A stretch of 64,000 nucleotides of DNA from Sphaerotilus mobilis (GCF_004216565.1 NZ_SGWV01000007.1:62001-126000); one strand, 5' to 3'. Shown: positions 26,629 to 36,223, counted from the stretch's first letter. Made by a program: numbers and translations. Notes: a model not told the origin generated them from the sequence alone.

Positions 26629-27549
26629 TCAGACGTCCTCCGCATGGCGCCCGTCAAGCGGCACGTCGCGGTCCAGGTCGTAGTAGGCCGACAGATGCGC
26701 CCAGGCGTCCTCGGCGGTCTCGACGAACTGGAACAGGTGGACGTCGTCGGGGCTGATCATGCCGGTCTCGATCAGCACGTCGAAGTTGATCAGGCGGGTC
26801 CAGAACTCGCGCCCGAACAGCAGGATGGGCCGGCGCCGCGACTTGCCGGTCTGGATCAGCGTGAGCGTCTCGAACAGCTCGTCGAGCGTGCCAAAGCCAC
26901 CGGGGAAGCAGACCAGCGCGATGCTGCGCATCACGAAGTGCATCTTGCGCAGCGCGAAGTAGTGGAACTGGAAACACAGCTCCGGCGTGATGTAGGCATT
27001 GGGCTCCTGCTCGTGCGGCAACACGATGTTCAGCCCGATGCTCTTGCCGCCGACCTCGTGGGCCCCGCGGTTGCCCGCTTCCATGATGCCGGGGCCACCG
27101 CCGGTGACGACATAGATCGGCGTCTCCAGCCGGCGCGACTTCTCGGCGACGATGCTGGCGAAGCGGCGCGCCTGCTCGTAGTAGCGGCTCATCTGCAGCT
27201 GCATGCGGGCCCGCGCGAGGGCCGTCGCATCGCCATCGGCCTCGGCCTGTGCGAGCCGCTCGGTGGCACTGTCCAAGGGCAAGATGCGCGCGCTGCCGAA
27301 GATCACGATGGTCTGCTCGATGCCCAGTTCCTGCTGGATCAGCTCGGGCTTGAGGAGTTCGAGCTGCATGCGCACCGGCCGCAGTTCCTCGCGCAGCAAG
27401 AAGGCGGTGTCGGAGAAGGCCAGGCTGTAGGCACTCTCGGGACCGCTGTAGCGCGAGGGCAGCGTGAGGGCTTGGGCCTCTTCCTCGGCAGACGGGAAGT
27501 TGCGGACGGCAGAGCGTCCGGACAGGTTCTTGTGGGGTGGCTTGTCCAT
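26629..27549 (-). CDS. LOG-family protein (TIGR00730-type Rossmann fold)
   Basis: A 306-residue cytoplasmic protein. The motifs VVTGGGPGIMEAGNRGA and CFPGGFGTLDELFE (PGGxGTxxE) define the LOG/lysine-decarboxylase-like family. Members include cytokinin-activating phosphoribohydrolases and nucleotide 5'-monophosphate nucleosidases. The longer form with about 90 extra N-terminal residues is common in proteobacteria, and its substrate is uncertain. An ATG at 27549 was chosen over one 21 bases upstream. The 3' end abuts arginase. Confidence 0.85.
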   Translation of the reverse strand: MDKPPHKNLSGRSAVRNFPSAEEEAQALTLPSRYSGPESAYSLAFSDTAFLLREELRPVRMQLELLKPELIQQELGIEQTIVIFGSARILPLDSATERLAQAEADGDATALARARMQLQMSRYYEQARRFASIVAEKSRRLETPIYVVTGGGPGIMEAGNRGAHEVGGKSIGLNIVLPHEQEPNAYITPELCFQFHYFALRKMHFVMRSIALVCFPGGFGTLDELFETLTLIQTGKSRRRPILLFGREFWTRLINFDVLIETGMISPDDVHLFQFVETAEDAWAHLSAYYDLDRDVPLDGRHAEDV

Positions 27550-27630
27550 GGCCGCAGCATAGCGGCGCACGGTGTCAAGACAAGGTCAGCAGGCGCTCGA
27601 CGGCGGGTCGGCGAGCGCGTCGTGGCCGAC

Positions 27631-28401
27631 TCAGTGACGCTTGCCGCAGACCGGGCAAGCGGCCTCGCGGCCGACCCGGATCTCGGTCCATTCGAGCGTG
27701 CGGCCATCGAGCATCTGTAGCCGCCCGGCCAGCGAGGTGCCGATGCCCGCGAGCAGCTTGAGCGCCTCGGCCGCCTGCATCGTGCCGATGATGCCCACCA
27801 GCGGCGCGAACACGCCCATGGTGGCGCAGCGCACTTCTTCCATGCCGGCATCGGGCGGGAAGACGCAGGCATAACAGGGGTGGTCCTCGCCACGGCTGTC
27901 CCAGACCGAGATCTGGCCGTCAAAGCCGATCGCGGCGCCCGAGACCAGCGGCTTGCGGTGCGCCACGCAGGCCGCGTTGACGGCATGGCGGGTGGCGAAG
28001 TTGTCGCTGCAGTCGAGCACGACATCGGCCTCGGCGACCCAGGCATTGAGCAGGGCCGCGTCGGCGCGCTGCTGCATCGGACGAACCCGCACCTCTGGAT
28101 TGATCGCGGCGACGGTGGCTGCCGCAGACGTCACCTTGGGCCAGCCCACCCGGGCGTCGGTGTGGGCGATCTGGCGCTGCAGATTGGTCCGGTCGACGGT
28201 GTCGTGGTCGGCCAGCGTGATCGTGCCCACACCCGCACTGGCGAGGTAGAGCAAGGCCGGCGAGCCCAATCCGCCCGCACCGATCACCAAGGCATGACCG
28301 CGCACGATGCGCCGCTGGCCTTCGACGCCGATGTCGTCGAGCAGGATGTGCCGGCTGTAGCGCAGCAGCTGGTCGTCGTCGAGATCGTCGACCACGACCA
28401 T
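27631..28401 (-). CDS. moeB: HesA/MoeB/ThiF family adenylyltransferase
   Basis: A 256-residue E1-like enzyme that adenylates the C-terminal glycine of a sulfur-carrier protein (MoaD or ThiS). The ATP site GAGGLGSPALLYLASAGVG and the NLQRQ motif are clear. A CYACVFPP plus ACPVCGKRH pair gives the four zinc cysteines. MoeB and ThiF cannot be told apart from sequence alone, and no carrier gene is nearby. The start overlaps the ctpA stop by one base. Confidence 0.88.
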   Translation of the reverse strand: MVVVDDLDDDQLLRYSRHILLDDIGVEGQRRIVRGHALVIGAGGLGSPALLYLASAGVGTITLADHDTVDRTNLQRQIAHTDARVGWPKVTSAAATVAAINPEVRVRPMQQRADAALLNAWVAEADVVLDCSDNFATRHAVNAACVAHRKPLVSGAAIGFDGQISVWDSRGEDHPCYACVFPPDAGMEEVRCATMGVFAPLVGIIGTMQAAEALKLLAGIGTSLAGRLQMLDGRTLEWTEIRVGREAACPVCGKRH

Positions 28402-29858
28402 CAGTTGTTGGTCGCCTCGCCGGCCTTGCGTTCGACCTGGGTCTTGCTGACCTGCACCGACTTGCCCTTCAGGCGGTTGAGCGCCTGCTGCAGTTGGAAG
28501 TCCTCGTTCGAGCCGAACTCGGGCAGGCGCGGCTGGGCCTTGTCCTTGCCGGCGGCGTTGTTGGCCTCTTCCAGCTTGCGCAGGGCTTCCTCGCGGGCCT
28601 TCTCGCGTGCAGCGTCCTTTTTGGCATCGCTGGCGCCACTGGACGCGCCGAGGTGACGGTCGAGGTCGGCCTCGCGCATGCGCAGGGCGGCGAAGGGGCT
28701 GCCTTCGGCGGTCTCGTCGACCAGCACGTCCGGCACGATGCCCTTGGCTTGGATCGACTGGCCCGACGGCGTGTAGTAGCGCGCCGTGGTGATCTTCAAG
28801 GAGGTGTTGGGCATGGGCAGGCGCGTCAGCTCGCTCTGCACCGAGCCCTTGCCGAAGGTCTGCGAGCCCATGATGACGGCGCGCTTGTGGTCCTTCAGGG
28901 CGCCGGCGACGATCTCGCTGGCCGAGGCCGAGCCTTCGTTGACCAGCACCACCACCGGCACGTTCTTGATCAGCGCCGGGATGCTGGCCAGCACATCGTT
29001 GCCATCGCGCGAGTAATAGGCCGGCGCAGCCCGCAACGTGCTGCGCGACTCGGCGATCTGGCCGTTGGTGGTGACGACGATCGCGTCACGCGGCAGGAAG
29101 GCCGCCGACACGCCCACGGCAACATCGAGCAGGCCGCCCGGGTCGTTGCGCAGGTCGAGCACGAGGCCCTTCAGGCCGGGCTCCTGCTTGAAGATGTCCT
29201 TGAGCTGCTCGGCAAAGTCGCGCAGCGTCGGCTCCTGGAACTGGTTGATGCGGATCCACGCGTAGCCGGGTTCGACCACCTTGGAACGCACGCTCTTGGT
29301 CTTGATCTCCTCGCGCACGATGCTGACCGGGAAGGTGCGGTTCTCGGACTTGCGCAGGATGGTGAGCATCACCTTGGTGTTGCTCGGGCCGCGCATGCGC
29401 TTGATGGCCTGGTCCATCGTCAGGCCCTTGACGGCCGTGTCGTCGATGCGAGTGATCAGGTCACCGGTCTGCAGGCCGGCACGGAAGGCGGGCGAGCCCT
29501 CGATCGGCGAGACCACCTTGACCAGGCCGTCCTCCATCTCGATCTGGATGCCCACGCCGGTGAACTTGCCGCTGATGCCCTCGTGGAATTCCTTGAAGGC
29601 CTGGCCCTCGAAGTAGGCCGAATGCGGGTCGAGCCCGGCGACCATGCCGCCGATGGCGTCACGGATCAGCTTCTTCTCGTCGACCGGTTCGACATACGAG
29701 CGCTTGACGAGGTCGAAGACCGCTGCGAGCTGCTGCATGTCCTCGATGGGCAACGGCGACATCGCGCTGCGCGCGGTGGCCTGCAACTGCATCGTCGCCA
29801 AGGCTCCGGCCACCGCACCTGCGAGGACCCAGCCTGCCACCTTCAACTTGCTACCCAT
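28401..29858 (-). CDS. ctpA: Carboxy-terminal processing peptidase (S41)
   Basis: A 485-residue periplasmic serine protease. An N-terminal signal/anchor helix (about residues 8-26) precedes a PDZ domain (GVGIQIEMEDGLVKVVSPIEGSPA). The S41 core has the catalytic serine in GSASASEIVAGAL and the lysine in QTFGKGSVQ. A Lys/Glu-rich tail of about 70 residues follows. The enzyme trims C-termini of envelope proteins. It heads the run ctpA-moeB-LOG-arginase. A GGGCCTGA/TCAGGCCC hairpin lies 16 bases upstream of the ATG. Confidence 0.93.
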   Translation of the reverse strand: MGSKLKVAGWVLAGAVAGALATMQLQATARSAMSPLPIEDMQQLAAVFDLVKRSYVEPVDEKKLIRDAIGGMVAGLDPHSAYFEGQAFKEFHEGISGKFTGVGIQIEMEDGLVKVVSPIEGSPAFRAGLQTGDLITRIDDTAVKGLTMDQAIKRMRGPSNTKVMLTILRKSENRTFPVSIVREEIKTKSVRSKVVEPGYAWIRINQFQEPTLRDFAEQLKDIFKQEPGLKGLVLDLRNDPGGLLDVAVGVSAAFLPRDAIVVTTNGQIAESRSTLRAAPAYYSRDGNDVLASIPALIKNVPVVVLVNEGSASASEIVAGALKDHKRAVIMGSQTFGKGSVQSELTRLPMPNTSLKITTARYYTPSGQSIQAKGIVPDVLVDETAEGSPFAALRMREADLDRHLGASSGASDAKKDAAREKAREEALRKLEEANNAAGKDKAQPRLPEFGSNEDFQLQQALNRLKGKSVQVSKTQVERKAGEATNN

Positions 29859-29874
29859 GATTTGCGTCCTTGCC

Positions 29875-29892
29875 GGGCCTGACCTCAGGCCC
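29875..29892. other. Short hairpin upstream of ctpA
   Basis: GGGCCTGA and TCAGGCCC form a perfect 8-bp stem with a two-base spacer, 118 bases past the fbpC stop and 16 bases before ctpA on the minus strand. There is no T-run. It may end the iron-transport transcript or lie in the ctpA leader. Confidence 0.4.
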
Positions 29893-30010
29893 CTTGTGCA
29901 TGCTGTCGGAGTATAGGTGTCGGGCCCATGCCCACCATCACTTGCAGGCCTCTGGAAAGGTCGATCAACACGGCCTTCCCGGCTGTTTCATGCTGTTTCC
30001 GTGGCAACGT

Positions 30011-31090
30011 TCACCCCCCGGATCCGGGGGCTGGCGGAAAGGTCACGACATGGTCGACCTGGGCCCGCACGCCGATCCACTCGCCGACCGCGTGATCGTG
30101 GTGCGATGGCACGTGCGCGAGCACCTGCTCGCCGCTGACGAGTTGCAGCGTGTAGAGGAACTCGGAGCCGCGGAAGGCCTTGGCCTGGATGCGCGCCTTC
30201 ACCGGGCTGTCGTCGTCGTGCACGATGTCGTCGGCCCGCAGCAGCACCTCGCAGCGCCCGCTGGCATCGGGCAGCGGGCACTCCTGCGGATCGGCCAGTT
30301 CGCCCAGCGGCGTCATAACACGCAAGCCCTGCGCGTCGACGCTGACCTGTCCGGGCGTGAACACGCCATGGCCCACGAACGTGGCGACGAAGCGCGTGGC
30401 CGGCCGGTGGTAGAGCGCATAGGGCTCGTCCCACTGGTCGAGCGTGCCGTGCTGCATGACGCCGACCTCGTCGGCCAGCGCAAAGGCTTCGAGCTGGTCG
30501 TGGGTGACGAACAGCGCGGTCGTGCCGGTCTGCTTGAGGATGGCGCGCACCTCTTGCGCCAGCCGCTCGCGCAGATCGACGTCGAGGCTGGAGAACGGCT
30601 CATCCATCAGCAGCAGGCGCGGCTGCGGCGCCAGCGCACGAGCCAGCGCGATGCGCTGCTGCTGTCCGCCCGACAGCTGGTGCGGGTAACGGCGCGCTGC
30701 GCCGCCCAGGCCGACCAGATCGAGCATCTGGGTGACACGCTCACGCTGCTCCGCGCGCGACAGGCCGTGCAGGCCGAAGGCGACGTTTTGCGAGGCGGTC
30801 ATGTGCGGGAACAGGGCGTAGTCCTGGAAGACCATGCCGACGCGGCGTTCGCGGGCGTCGAGGTGCAGTCCGGTCGCGGCCTCGCTGACCGGGCGGCCGT
30901 CGAGCACGATGCGGCCGGCCTGCAGGCGCTCCAGCCCCGCCACCGCGCGCAGCAGCGTCGTCTTGCCGCAGCCCGAAGGCCCCAGCAAAGCGCCGATCTG
31001 GCCACGCCGCAATCCCAGGCTGACGTGGTGGACGGCCGGCCGCGGGGCGCCGGCGTACTGGACGGAGATCTGGTCGAGCTGGAGGTACAT
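30011..31090 (-). CDS. fbpC: Ferric-iron ABC transporter ATPase (FbpC-like)
   Basis: A 359-residue ATPase with Walker A GPSGCGKTT, signature LSGGQQQR and Walker B LLLMDEPFSSLD. The C-terminal TOBE-like regulatory part has CEVLLRADDIVHDDDSPVKA, as in FbpC/FutC. It is divergent from the permease fbpB across a Fur box, so iron-starvation control of both is likely. No periplasmic ferric-binding protein gene is adjacent. Phosphonate or polyamine ATPases are the alternative, but the Fur site and the permease favour iron. Confidence 0.85.
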   Translation of the reverse strand: MYLQLDQISVQYAGAPRPAVHHVSLGLRRGQIGALLGPSGCGKTTLLRAVAGLERLQAGRIVLDGRPVSEAATGLHLDARERRVGMVFQDYALFPHMTASQNVAFGLHGLSRAEQRERVTQMLDLVGLGGAARRYPHQLSGGQQQRIALARALAPQPRLLLMDEPFSSLDVDLRERLAQEVRAILKQTGTTALFVTHDQLEAFALADEVGVMQHGTLDQWDEPYALYHRPATRFVATFVGHGVFTPGQVSVDAQGLRVMTPLGELADPQECPLPDASGRCEVLLRADDIVHDDDSPVKARIQAKAFRGSEFLYTLQLVSGEQVLAHVPSHHDHAVGEWIGVRAQVDHVVTFPPAPGSGG

Positions 31091-31160
31091 CGCAAGGTGC
31101 CTGGATACCCTGATCGGCCGGCCGGTGCCGGTGGTCTCGCCCTATCATAACGAGGCCAAT

Positions 31161-31179
31161 CACAATGAAAATCATTCTC
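31161..31179. promoter_or_regulatory. Fur box in the fbpC-fbpB divergent promoter
   Basis: CACAATGAAAATCATTCTC matches 15 of 19 positions of the classical Fur consensus. It lies 27 bases upstream of fbpB and 71 upstream of fbpC, so one Fur dimer pair could repress both directions. Confidence 0.75.
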
Positions 31180-31205
31180 GATCAGATCTGCGGCGGGGGC
31201 CGACC

Positions 31206-32822
31206 ATGAGACGCGCGAGCCTCGCGCTGGGCCTGCTGTGCCTGTTGCTGGCCTTGCCGGTGATCAGCCTGGCGAGCGCCTGGCTGGCACTCGATGCCGC
31301 CGCGCTGGAGGTGCTGCGCCATCAATTCACCACCGTGCTGGCCGACTACACCCGCGGCTCGCTGATGCTGGCCGTGGCGGTGGGCGTGGGCGTGGCGATG
31401 GTTGGCACCGGCGCGGCGGTCGCGGTGACGCTGTTCGACTTCCCCGGCCGGCGCCTGTTCGAGCTGACGCTGCTGCTGCCGCTGGCGATGCCGGCCTATG
31501 TGCTGGCCTACGTCTACACCGACACGCTGCAATCGAGCGGCGCGCTGCAGATCTGGCTGCGCGGCCTGACCGGCGCCCGCGGTGCGCTGTGGCCGGACGT
31601 GCGCAGCCTGTGGGGCGCCGTGGTGCTGTTCGTGCTGGCGCTCTACCCCTACGTCTACCTGCTGACCCGCACGGCGCTGGCCGGACGGGGTTCGACGCTG
31701 CTGGAGGCCGCCCGGCTGCTGGGCGCCGGGCTGGTCCGCCGCATCGTCACCATCGCCCTGCCGCTGGCCCGCCCGGCGATCGCCGCTGGCGTGTCGCTGG
31801 CGCTGATGGAAACGCTGGCCGACTACGGCGTCGGCGCCTATTTCGGCCTGCAGACCTACACCACCGGCATCTACCGGGCCTGGCTTTCCTTCGGCGACCG
31901 GCTCGCGGCCGCCCAGCTGGCCACCGTGTTGCTGGTGGTCGTCGGCCTGCTGGCCTGGGCCGAACAGAAGGCCCAGGCTCGGTTGCGCTACGCCACGACC
32001 CGACCGGCCGGTCGCGGCGCGGATGCCCAGCCGCTGCGCCTGCGCGGCCTGCCGGCGGCGATCGCGGTGCTGGTCTGCGCCCTGCCGGTGCTCGCCGGCT
32101 TCGTGATCCCCGTGTTGCTGCTGCTGCGGCTGGTGGTGCGCGAAGCGCTGTATGGCGAGTTCGGCCTGCCCTGGGACCGCTTCCTCGGCTGGTCCTGGTC
32201 AACGCTGCAGCTCGCCGGCACGGCGGCGGTGCTGGCTGCGCTGCTGGCGCTGGCCCTGGCGCTGGCGCTGCGTTGGCGTCCGGCTCCCTTGTTGCAGGCG
32301 GGCGTGCGGGTGGTCTCGCTGGGTTATGCGGTGCCCGGCGCGGTCATCGCCATCGGCCTGCTGCTGCCGGCCGGCTGGCTGCAACAGCGTTTCCCGGGCT
32401 CGACCTGGGGAACGATCCTGACCAGCACGACGCTCGGCCTGGTCTATGCCTACCTGGTGCGCTTCTCGGCGGTCGCGCTGCAGTCGGTGCAGGCCGGCAT
32501 GGCGCGCCTGCCGACCAGCCTGGACGAGAGCGGGCGCATGCTGGGCGCGGGGCCCTGGCGGCTGTTCGTGCAGGTGCATGGGCCGCTGCTGCTGCCGTCG
32601 GTGCTGGGTGCTGCGCTGTTGGTCTTTGTCGACGTCATGAAGGAACTGCCCGCCACGCTGGTGCTGCGGCCCTTCGACAGCGACACGCTCGCCGTGGTCG
32701 CCTACCAGCTGGCGCGCGACGAGCGCCTGGCCGAGGCGGCGCTGCCCTCGCTGGCCATCGTGGCCGTCGGCCTGATCCCCGTGCTGATGCTGGCCCGCGC
32801 GATCCGGCGCGCCGACCGCTGA
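31206..32822 (+). CDS. fbpB: Ferric-iron ABC transporter permease (FbpB-like, two fused domains)
   Basis: A 538-residue inner-membrane protein with about 12 hydrophobic helices in two homologous halves. Each half carries an EAA loop that contacts the ATPase: LLEAARLLGAGLVRRIVTIALPLARPAI in the first and LDESGRMLGAGPWRLFVQVHGPLL in the second. Duplicated permeases of this kind are typical of FbpB/SfuB iron systems. The ATG at 31206 follows the Fur box directly; a longer frame runs through the promoter. The substrate-binding protein is missing here. Confidence 0.87.
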   Translation: MRRASLALGLLCLLLALPVISLASAWLALDAAALEVLRHQFTTVLADYTRGSLMLAVAVGVGVAMVGTGAAVAVTLFDFPGRRLFELTLLLPLAMPAYVLAYVYTDTLQSSGALQIWLRGLTGARGALWPDVRSLWGAVVLFVLALYPYVYLLTRTALAGRGSTLLEAARLLGAGLVRRIVTIALPLARPAIAAGVSLALMETLADYGVGAYFGLQTYTTGIYRAWLSFGDRLAAAQLATVLLVVVGLLAWAEQKAQARLRYATTRPAGRGADAQPLRLRGLPAAIAVLVCALPVLAGFVIPVLLLLRLVVREALYGEFGLPWDRFLGWSWSTLQLAGTAAVLAALLALALALALRWRPAPLLQAGVRVVSLGYAVPGAVIAIGLLLPAGWLQQRFPGSTWGTILTSTTLGLVYAYLVRFSAVALQSVQAGMARLPTSLDESGRMLGAGPWRLFVQVHGPLLLPSVLGAALLVFVDVMKELPATLVLRPFDSDTLAVVAYQLARDERLAEAALPSLAIVAVGLIPVLMLARAIRRADR

Positions 32823-32862
32823 CGCGGCGCGCCGTCGGCCCCACCTCGCCCGCCCGACCGCC

Positions 32863-33900
32863 ATGTCCGACGACCTGGTCGTGCTGCGCCCGCAAGGCCT
32901 GTACTGCCCACCCGGCGACTTCTGGATCGACCCCTGGCGCCGCGTGGACCGCGCCATCGTGACCCACGCCCATGCCGACCACGCCCGCAGCGGTCACGGC
33001 CACTACCTCGCCACCGCCGTCAGCGCCGGTGTGCTGCGGGCCCGGCTGGGCGACATCCGCCTGCAGGGCCTGGCCTATGGCGAGGTGATCGAGCACCACG
33101 GCGTGCGCGTCAGCCTGCATCCGGCCGGGCATGTGCTGGGCTCGGCCCAGGTGCGGCTGGAACACGGTGGACGCGTCTGGGTCGCGTCGGGCGACTACCA
33201 CCTGCGCGGCGACGCGCCACCCGGCGAGGCCGCCAACCCGACCTGCGACGCCTTCGAGCCGGTGCGCTGCGACACCTTCATCACCGAATCGACCTTCGGC
33301 CTGCCGATCTACCGCTGGCGTCCCGAGGCTGAGGTGTTCGGCCAGATCGACGCCTGGTGGCGCGACAACGCCGCCGCCGGCCGGCCCAGCCTGCTGCAGG
33401 CCTACAGCTTCGGCAAGGCCCAGCGCCTGCTCGCCGGGGTGGACCCCGCCGTCGGCCCGATCGCCGTGCATCCGACGGTCGACGCCATCAACCGGGCCTA
33501 CCGGGACGCCGGTGTTGACCTGCCGGCGACCCGCCGCATCGACGACCTGAGTCCGGCCGAGCGGGGCCGTGCGCTGCTGATCACGCCGCCGTCGGCGCGG
33601 CAAGGCCTCTGGCTGGGCGAGCGCGCCGACGCGGGGCCCGAGCCCGCCGTGGCCTTCGCCAGTGGCTGGATGGCGGTCCGTTCAGCGCGGCGCCGACCCG
33701 GGCTGGACCGCGGCTTCGTGCTCAGCGACCACGCCGACTGGCCCGGCCTGCAACGCGCCATCGCGGCCACCGGCGCCGAGCGTGTCATCGTCACCCACGG
33801 TCAGGAGGAGGTGATGGTCCGCTGGCTGCGCGAACAGGGCCTGGACGCTGGCCGTTTCCCCACGCCCTACGGCCAGGACGAGGCATCCGACAATGACTGA
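32863..33900 (+). CDS. Metallo-beta-lactamase-fold exonuclease (ligase-associated type)
   Basis: A 345-residue protein of the MBL/beta-CASP group. The metal motif [11 protein letters not shown], a later [11 protein letters not shown] and ASGDY are visible. The C-terminal [12 protein letters not shown] and IVTHGQEE match the 'ligase-associated DNA exonuclease' family. That family normally sits with an ATP-dependent DNA ligase and a Lhr-type helicase, neither of which is in the window. It overlaps queF by 8 bases, so the neighbour relation may be chance. Confidence 0.8.
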   Translation: MSDDLVVLRPQGLYCPPGDFWIDPWRRVDRAIVTHAHADHARSGHGHYLATAVSAGVLRARLGDIRLQGLAYGEVIEHHGVRVSLHPAGHVLGSAQVRLEHGGRVWVASGDYHLRGDAPPGEAANPTCDAFEPVRCDTFITESTFGLPIYRWRPEAEVFGQIDAWWRDNAAAGRPSLLQAYSFGKAQRLLAGVDPAVGPIAVHPTVDAINRAYRDAGVDLPATRRIDDLSPAERGRALLITPPSARQGLWLGERADAGPEPAVAFASGWMAVRSARRRPGLDRGFVLSDHADWPGLQRAIAATGAERVIVTHGQEEVMVRWLREQGLDAGRFPTPYGQDEASDND

Positions 33901-34801
33901 TATGAACGACCTGAACGACACGACCGCCGCGCCCAGTCTGCTCGCCGCGCACACGCACACGCACACGCCGCCGCACCACGACCCGGCCGATTCGCCGCTG
34001 GGCCGCGTCTCGGCCTACCGCGACACCTACGCCCCCGAGCTGCTCTACCCGATTGAGCGCCAGCCCAAGCGCGACGAGATCGGCGTGATCGGCGCCCTGC
34101 CCTTCATGGGCTGCGACCTGTGGACCGCCTACGAGCTGTCGTGGCTGAACCTGCGTGGCAAGCCCCAGGTGGCGCTGGCGCAGTTCACGGTGCCCTGCGA
34201 GTCGCCGGCCATCGTCGAGAGCAAGTCCTTCAAGCTCTACCTCAACAGCTTCAACATGAGCCGCTTCGAGTCGGCCGATGTCGTGCGCGAGCTGCTGCAG
34301 CGCGACCTGAGCGCCGCCTTCGGCCAGCGCGTGGGCGTCAAGGTGCTGAGCGCCTACGACTTCGCGGCCCAGCGCATCGAGGAACTGGACGGCGTCGACC
34401 TGGACCGGCTCGACCTCGACTGCGATGCCTACGAGCCCGCGCCCGAACTGCTCACCGCCGCCTTCGACGAGAAGCCGGTGACCGAGACCCTGACCTCGGG
34501 CCTGCTCAAGAGCAACTGCCTGGTCACCGGCCAGCCCGACTGGGGCAGCGTCCAGATCCGCTACAGCGGCCCGCAGATCGACCAGGCCGGCCTGTTGCGC
34601 TACCTGGTCAGCTTCCGCCAGCACAACGAGTTCCACGAACAGTGCGTCGAACGCATCTACATGGACGTGCTGACGCGCTGCAAGCCGGTCCAGCTGCAGG
34701 TCTACGCCCGCTACACCCGGCGCGGCGGACTGGACATCAACCCCTGGCGCACCAGCCACCCCGCCACGCCGCCGCGCAACCTGCGCACCGCGCGGCAGTG
34801 A
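33893..34801 (+). CDS. queF: NADPH-dependent 7-cyano-7-deazaguanine reductase (type II)
   Basis: A 302-residue tunnelling-fold enzyme that reduces preQ0 to preQ1 in queuosine biosynthesis. The catalytic cysteine is in [20 protein letters not shown] and the substrate glutamate in [16 protein letters not shown]. The N-terminal half has [20 protein letters not shown], as in bimodular type II enzymes. An unusual His/Thr run lies at residues 20-29 ([10 protein letters not shown]), encoded by an alternating CACACG tract. The start overlaps the exonuclease gene. Confidence 0.95.
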   Translation: MTDMNDLNDTTAAPSLLAAHTHTHTPPHHDPADSPLGRVSAYRDTYAPELLYPIERQPKRDEIGVIGALPFMGCDLWTAYELSWLNLRGKPQVALAQFTVPCESPAIVESKSFKLYLNSFNMSRFESADVVRELLQRDLSAAFGQRVGVKVLSAYDFAAQRIEELDGVDLDRLDLDCDAYEPAPELLTAAFDEKPVTETLTSGLLKSNCLVTGQPDWGSVQIRYSGPQIDQAGLLRYLVSFRQHNEFHEQCVERIYMDVLTRCKPVQLQVYARYTRRGGLDINPWRTSHPATPPRNLRTARQ

Positions 34802-34838
34802 CGCCCACCCACCAGCCTTGACGGCAGGAGACCTCGAC

Positions 34839-35198
34839 GTGATCACGCTGCACGGCATCCCCAACTGCGACACCGTCAAGAAGGCCCGCGCCTGGCTGGA
34901 GGAACACGGCCGGCCCTATGCCTTCCACGACTTCAAGAAGATGGGCGTGCCCGAAGCCGAGCTCGACCGCTGGCTTGCCGAGGTCGGCTGGGAGCGCCTG
35001 CTCAACCGCAGCGGCACAACGTGGCGCAAGCTCGACGAGGCCGTGCGCGCGGCGGTGGTCGACGCGGCCAGCGCCCGGGCCCTGATGCTGGCCCAGGCCA
35101 GCGTGATCAAGCGCCCGGTGACCCGCTGGCCAGACGGCGTCACCACCGTCGGCTACAGCGCCGAGGCCTATGCGGTGCGGCTGGCCTCGCTGGCCTGA
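34839..35198 (+). CDS. Spx/ArsC-family protein (YffB-like)
   Basis: A 119-residue thioredoxin-fold protein. ITLHGIPNCDTVKKARAWLEEHG gives the single N-terminal cysteine, and VIKRPVTRW carries the conserved Lys-Arg-Pro. It resembles E. coli YffB, not a proven arsenate reductase. The GTG at 34839 has a GCAGGAG ribosome site eight bases upstream. Its last 31 bases overlap the convergent acr3. Its closeness to the arsenic genes is probably accidental. Confidence 0.82.
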   Translation: MITLHGIPNCDTVKKARAWLEEHGRPYAFHDFKKMGVPEAELDRWLAEVGWERLLNRSGTTWRKLDEAVRAAVVDAASARALMLAQASVIKRPVTRWPDGVTTVGYSAEAYAVRLASLA

Positions 35199-36223
35199 GC
35201 GGCCCCGCCGGCTTCATACCAGCCGCGTGTGCGATTGACCACGCGCACGACGACCAGCATCACCGGGACCTCGATCAGCACGCCAACCACGGTGGCGAGC
35301 GCGGCCCCGGACTCGAAGCCGTAGAGGCTGATCGCGGCAGCCACCGCCAGCTCGAAGAAGTTGCTCGCACCGATCAGGGCCGACGGGCACGCCACCTCAT
35401 GCGCCTCGCCGACGCGCCGGTTGAGCCAATAGGCCAAGCCGGCGTTGAAGACCACCTGGATCAGGATGGGCAGCGCCAGCATCGCGATCACCAGCGGCTG
35501 CGTCAGGATGGCCCGGCCCTGGAAGGCGAACAGCAGCACCAGGGTGGCCAGCAAGGCGCCGATCGACCACGGGCCGATGCGTGCGAGGGCGGCCTCCAGC
35601 GCGGCCGCACCACGGGCCAGCAGCGCGCGCCGGATCACCTGTGCGATCACCACCGGGATGACGATGTAGAGCACCACGGAGGTGACCAGCGTGTCCCACG
35701 GCACGCTGATCGCCGACAGCCCCAGCAGCAGCGCGACGATGGGCGCAAAGGCGAACACCATGATGCTGTCGTTGAGGGCGACCTGCGACAGCGTGAACAA
35801 CGGGTGCCCGCCGGTCAGACGGCTCCAAACAAAGACCATCGCGGTGCAGGGCGCGGCGGCCAGCAGGATCAGGCCGGCGATGTAGCTGTCGTGCTGTTCG
35901 GCCGGCAACCAGGGCGCGAAGACGTGCCGCACAAAGATCCAGCCCAGCAGCGCCATCGAGAAGGGCTTGACGGCCCAGTTGACGAACAGCGTCACGCCGA
36001 TGCCGCGCCAGTGGCGACGCACCTGGCCGAGCGCGCCGAAGTCGATGCGCAGCAGCATCGGGATGATCATCACCCAGATCAGCAGCCCGACCGGCAGGTT
36101 GACCCGTGCCACCTCCATCGCACCGATGGCCTGCACGGGCCCTGGCAAGAGCTGACCCAGCCCGATGCCCGCGACGATGCACAGGGCCACCCAGGCCGAG
36201 AGGTAGCGTTCGAAGAAGCTCAT
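35168..36223 (-). CDS. acr3: Arsenite efflux permease Acr3
   Basis: A 351-residue integral membrane protein with about ten helices that exports arsenite. The family motif AAPCTAMVFVWSRLTGG holds the conserved cysteine needed for transport. LVTSVVLYIVIPVVIAQ and GASNFFELAVAAAIS are further Acr3 landmarks. It starts one base after the arsC stop and is the last gene of gap-arsJ-arsC-acr3, so these four probably form one transcript. Confidence 0.93.
   Translation of the reverse strand: MSFFERYLSAWVALCIVAGIGLGQLLPGPVQAIGAMEVARVNLPVGLLIWVMIIPMLLRIDFGALGQVRRHWRGIGVTLFVNWAVKPFSMALLGWIFVRHVFAPWLPAEQHDSYIAGLILLAAAPCTAMVFVWSRLTGGHPLFTLSQVALNDSIMVFAFAPIVALLLGLSAISVPWDTLVTSVVLYIVIPVVIAQVIRRALLARGAAALEAALARIGPWSIGALLATLVLLFAFQGRAILTQPLVIAMLALPILIQVVFNAGLAYWLNRRVGEAHEVACPSALIGASNFFELAVAAAISLYGFESGAALATVVGVLIEVPVMLVVVRVVNRTRGWYEAGGAAQASEASRTA

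Noticed and set aside
29875-29892. Riboswitch in the ctpA leader
   Set aside because: A single short hairpin with a two-base loop; no aptamer-like architecture.
35168-35198. Frameshift between the Spx-like gene and acr3
   Set aside because: The genes are convergent; the 31-base overlap is between intact 3' ends.
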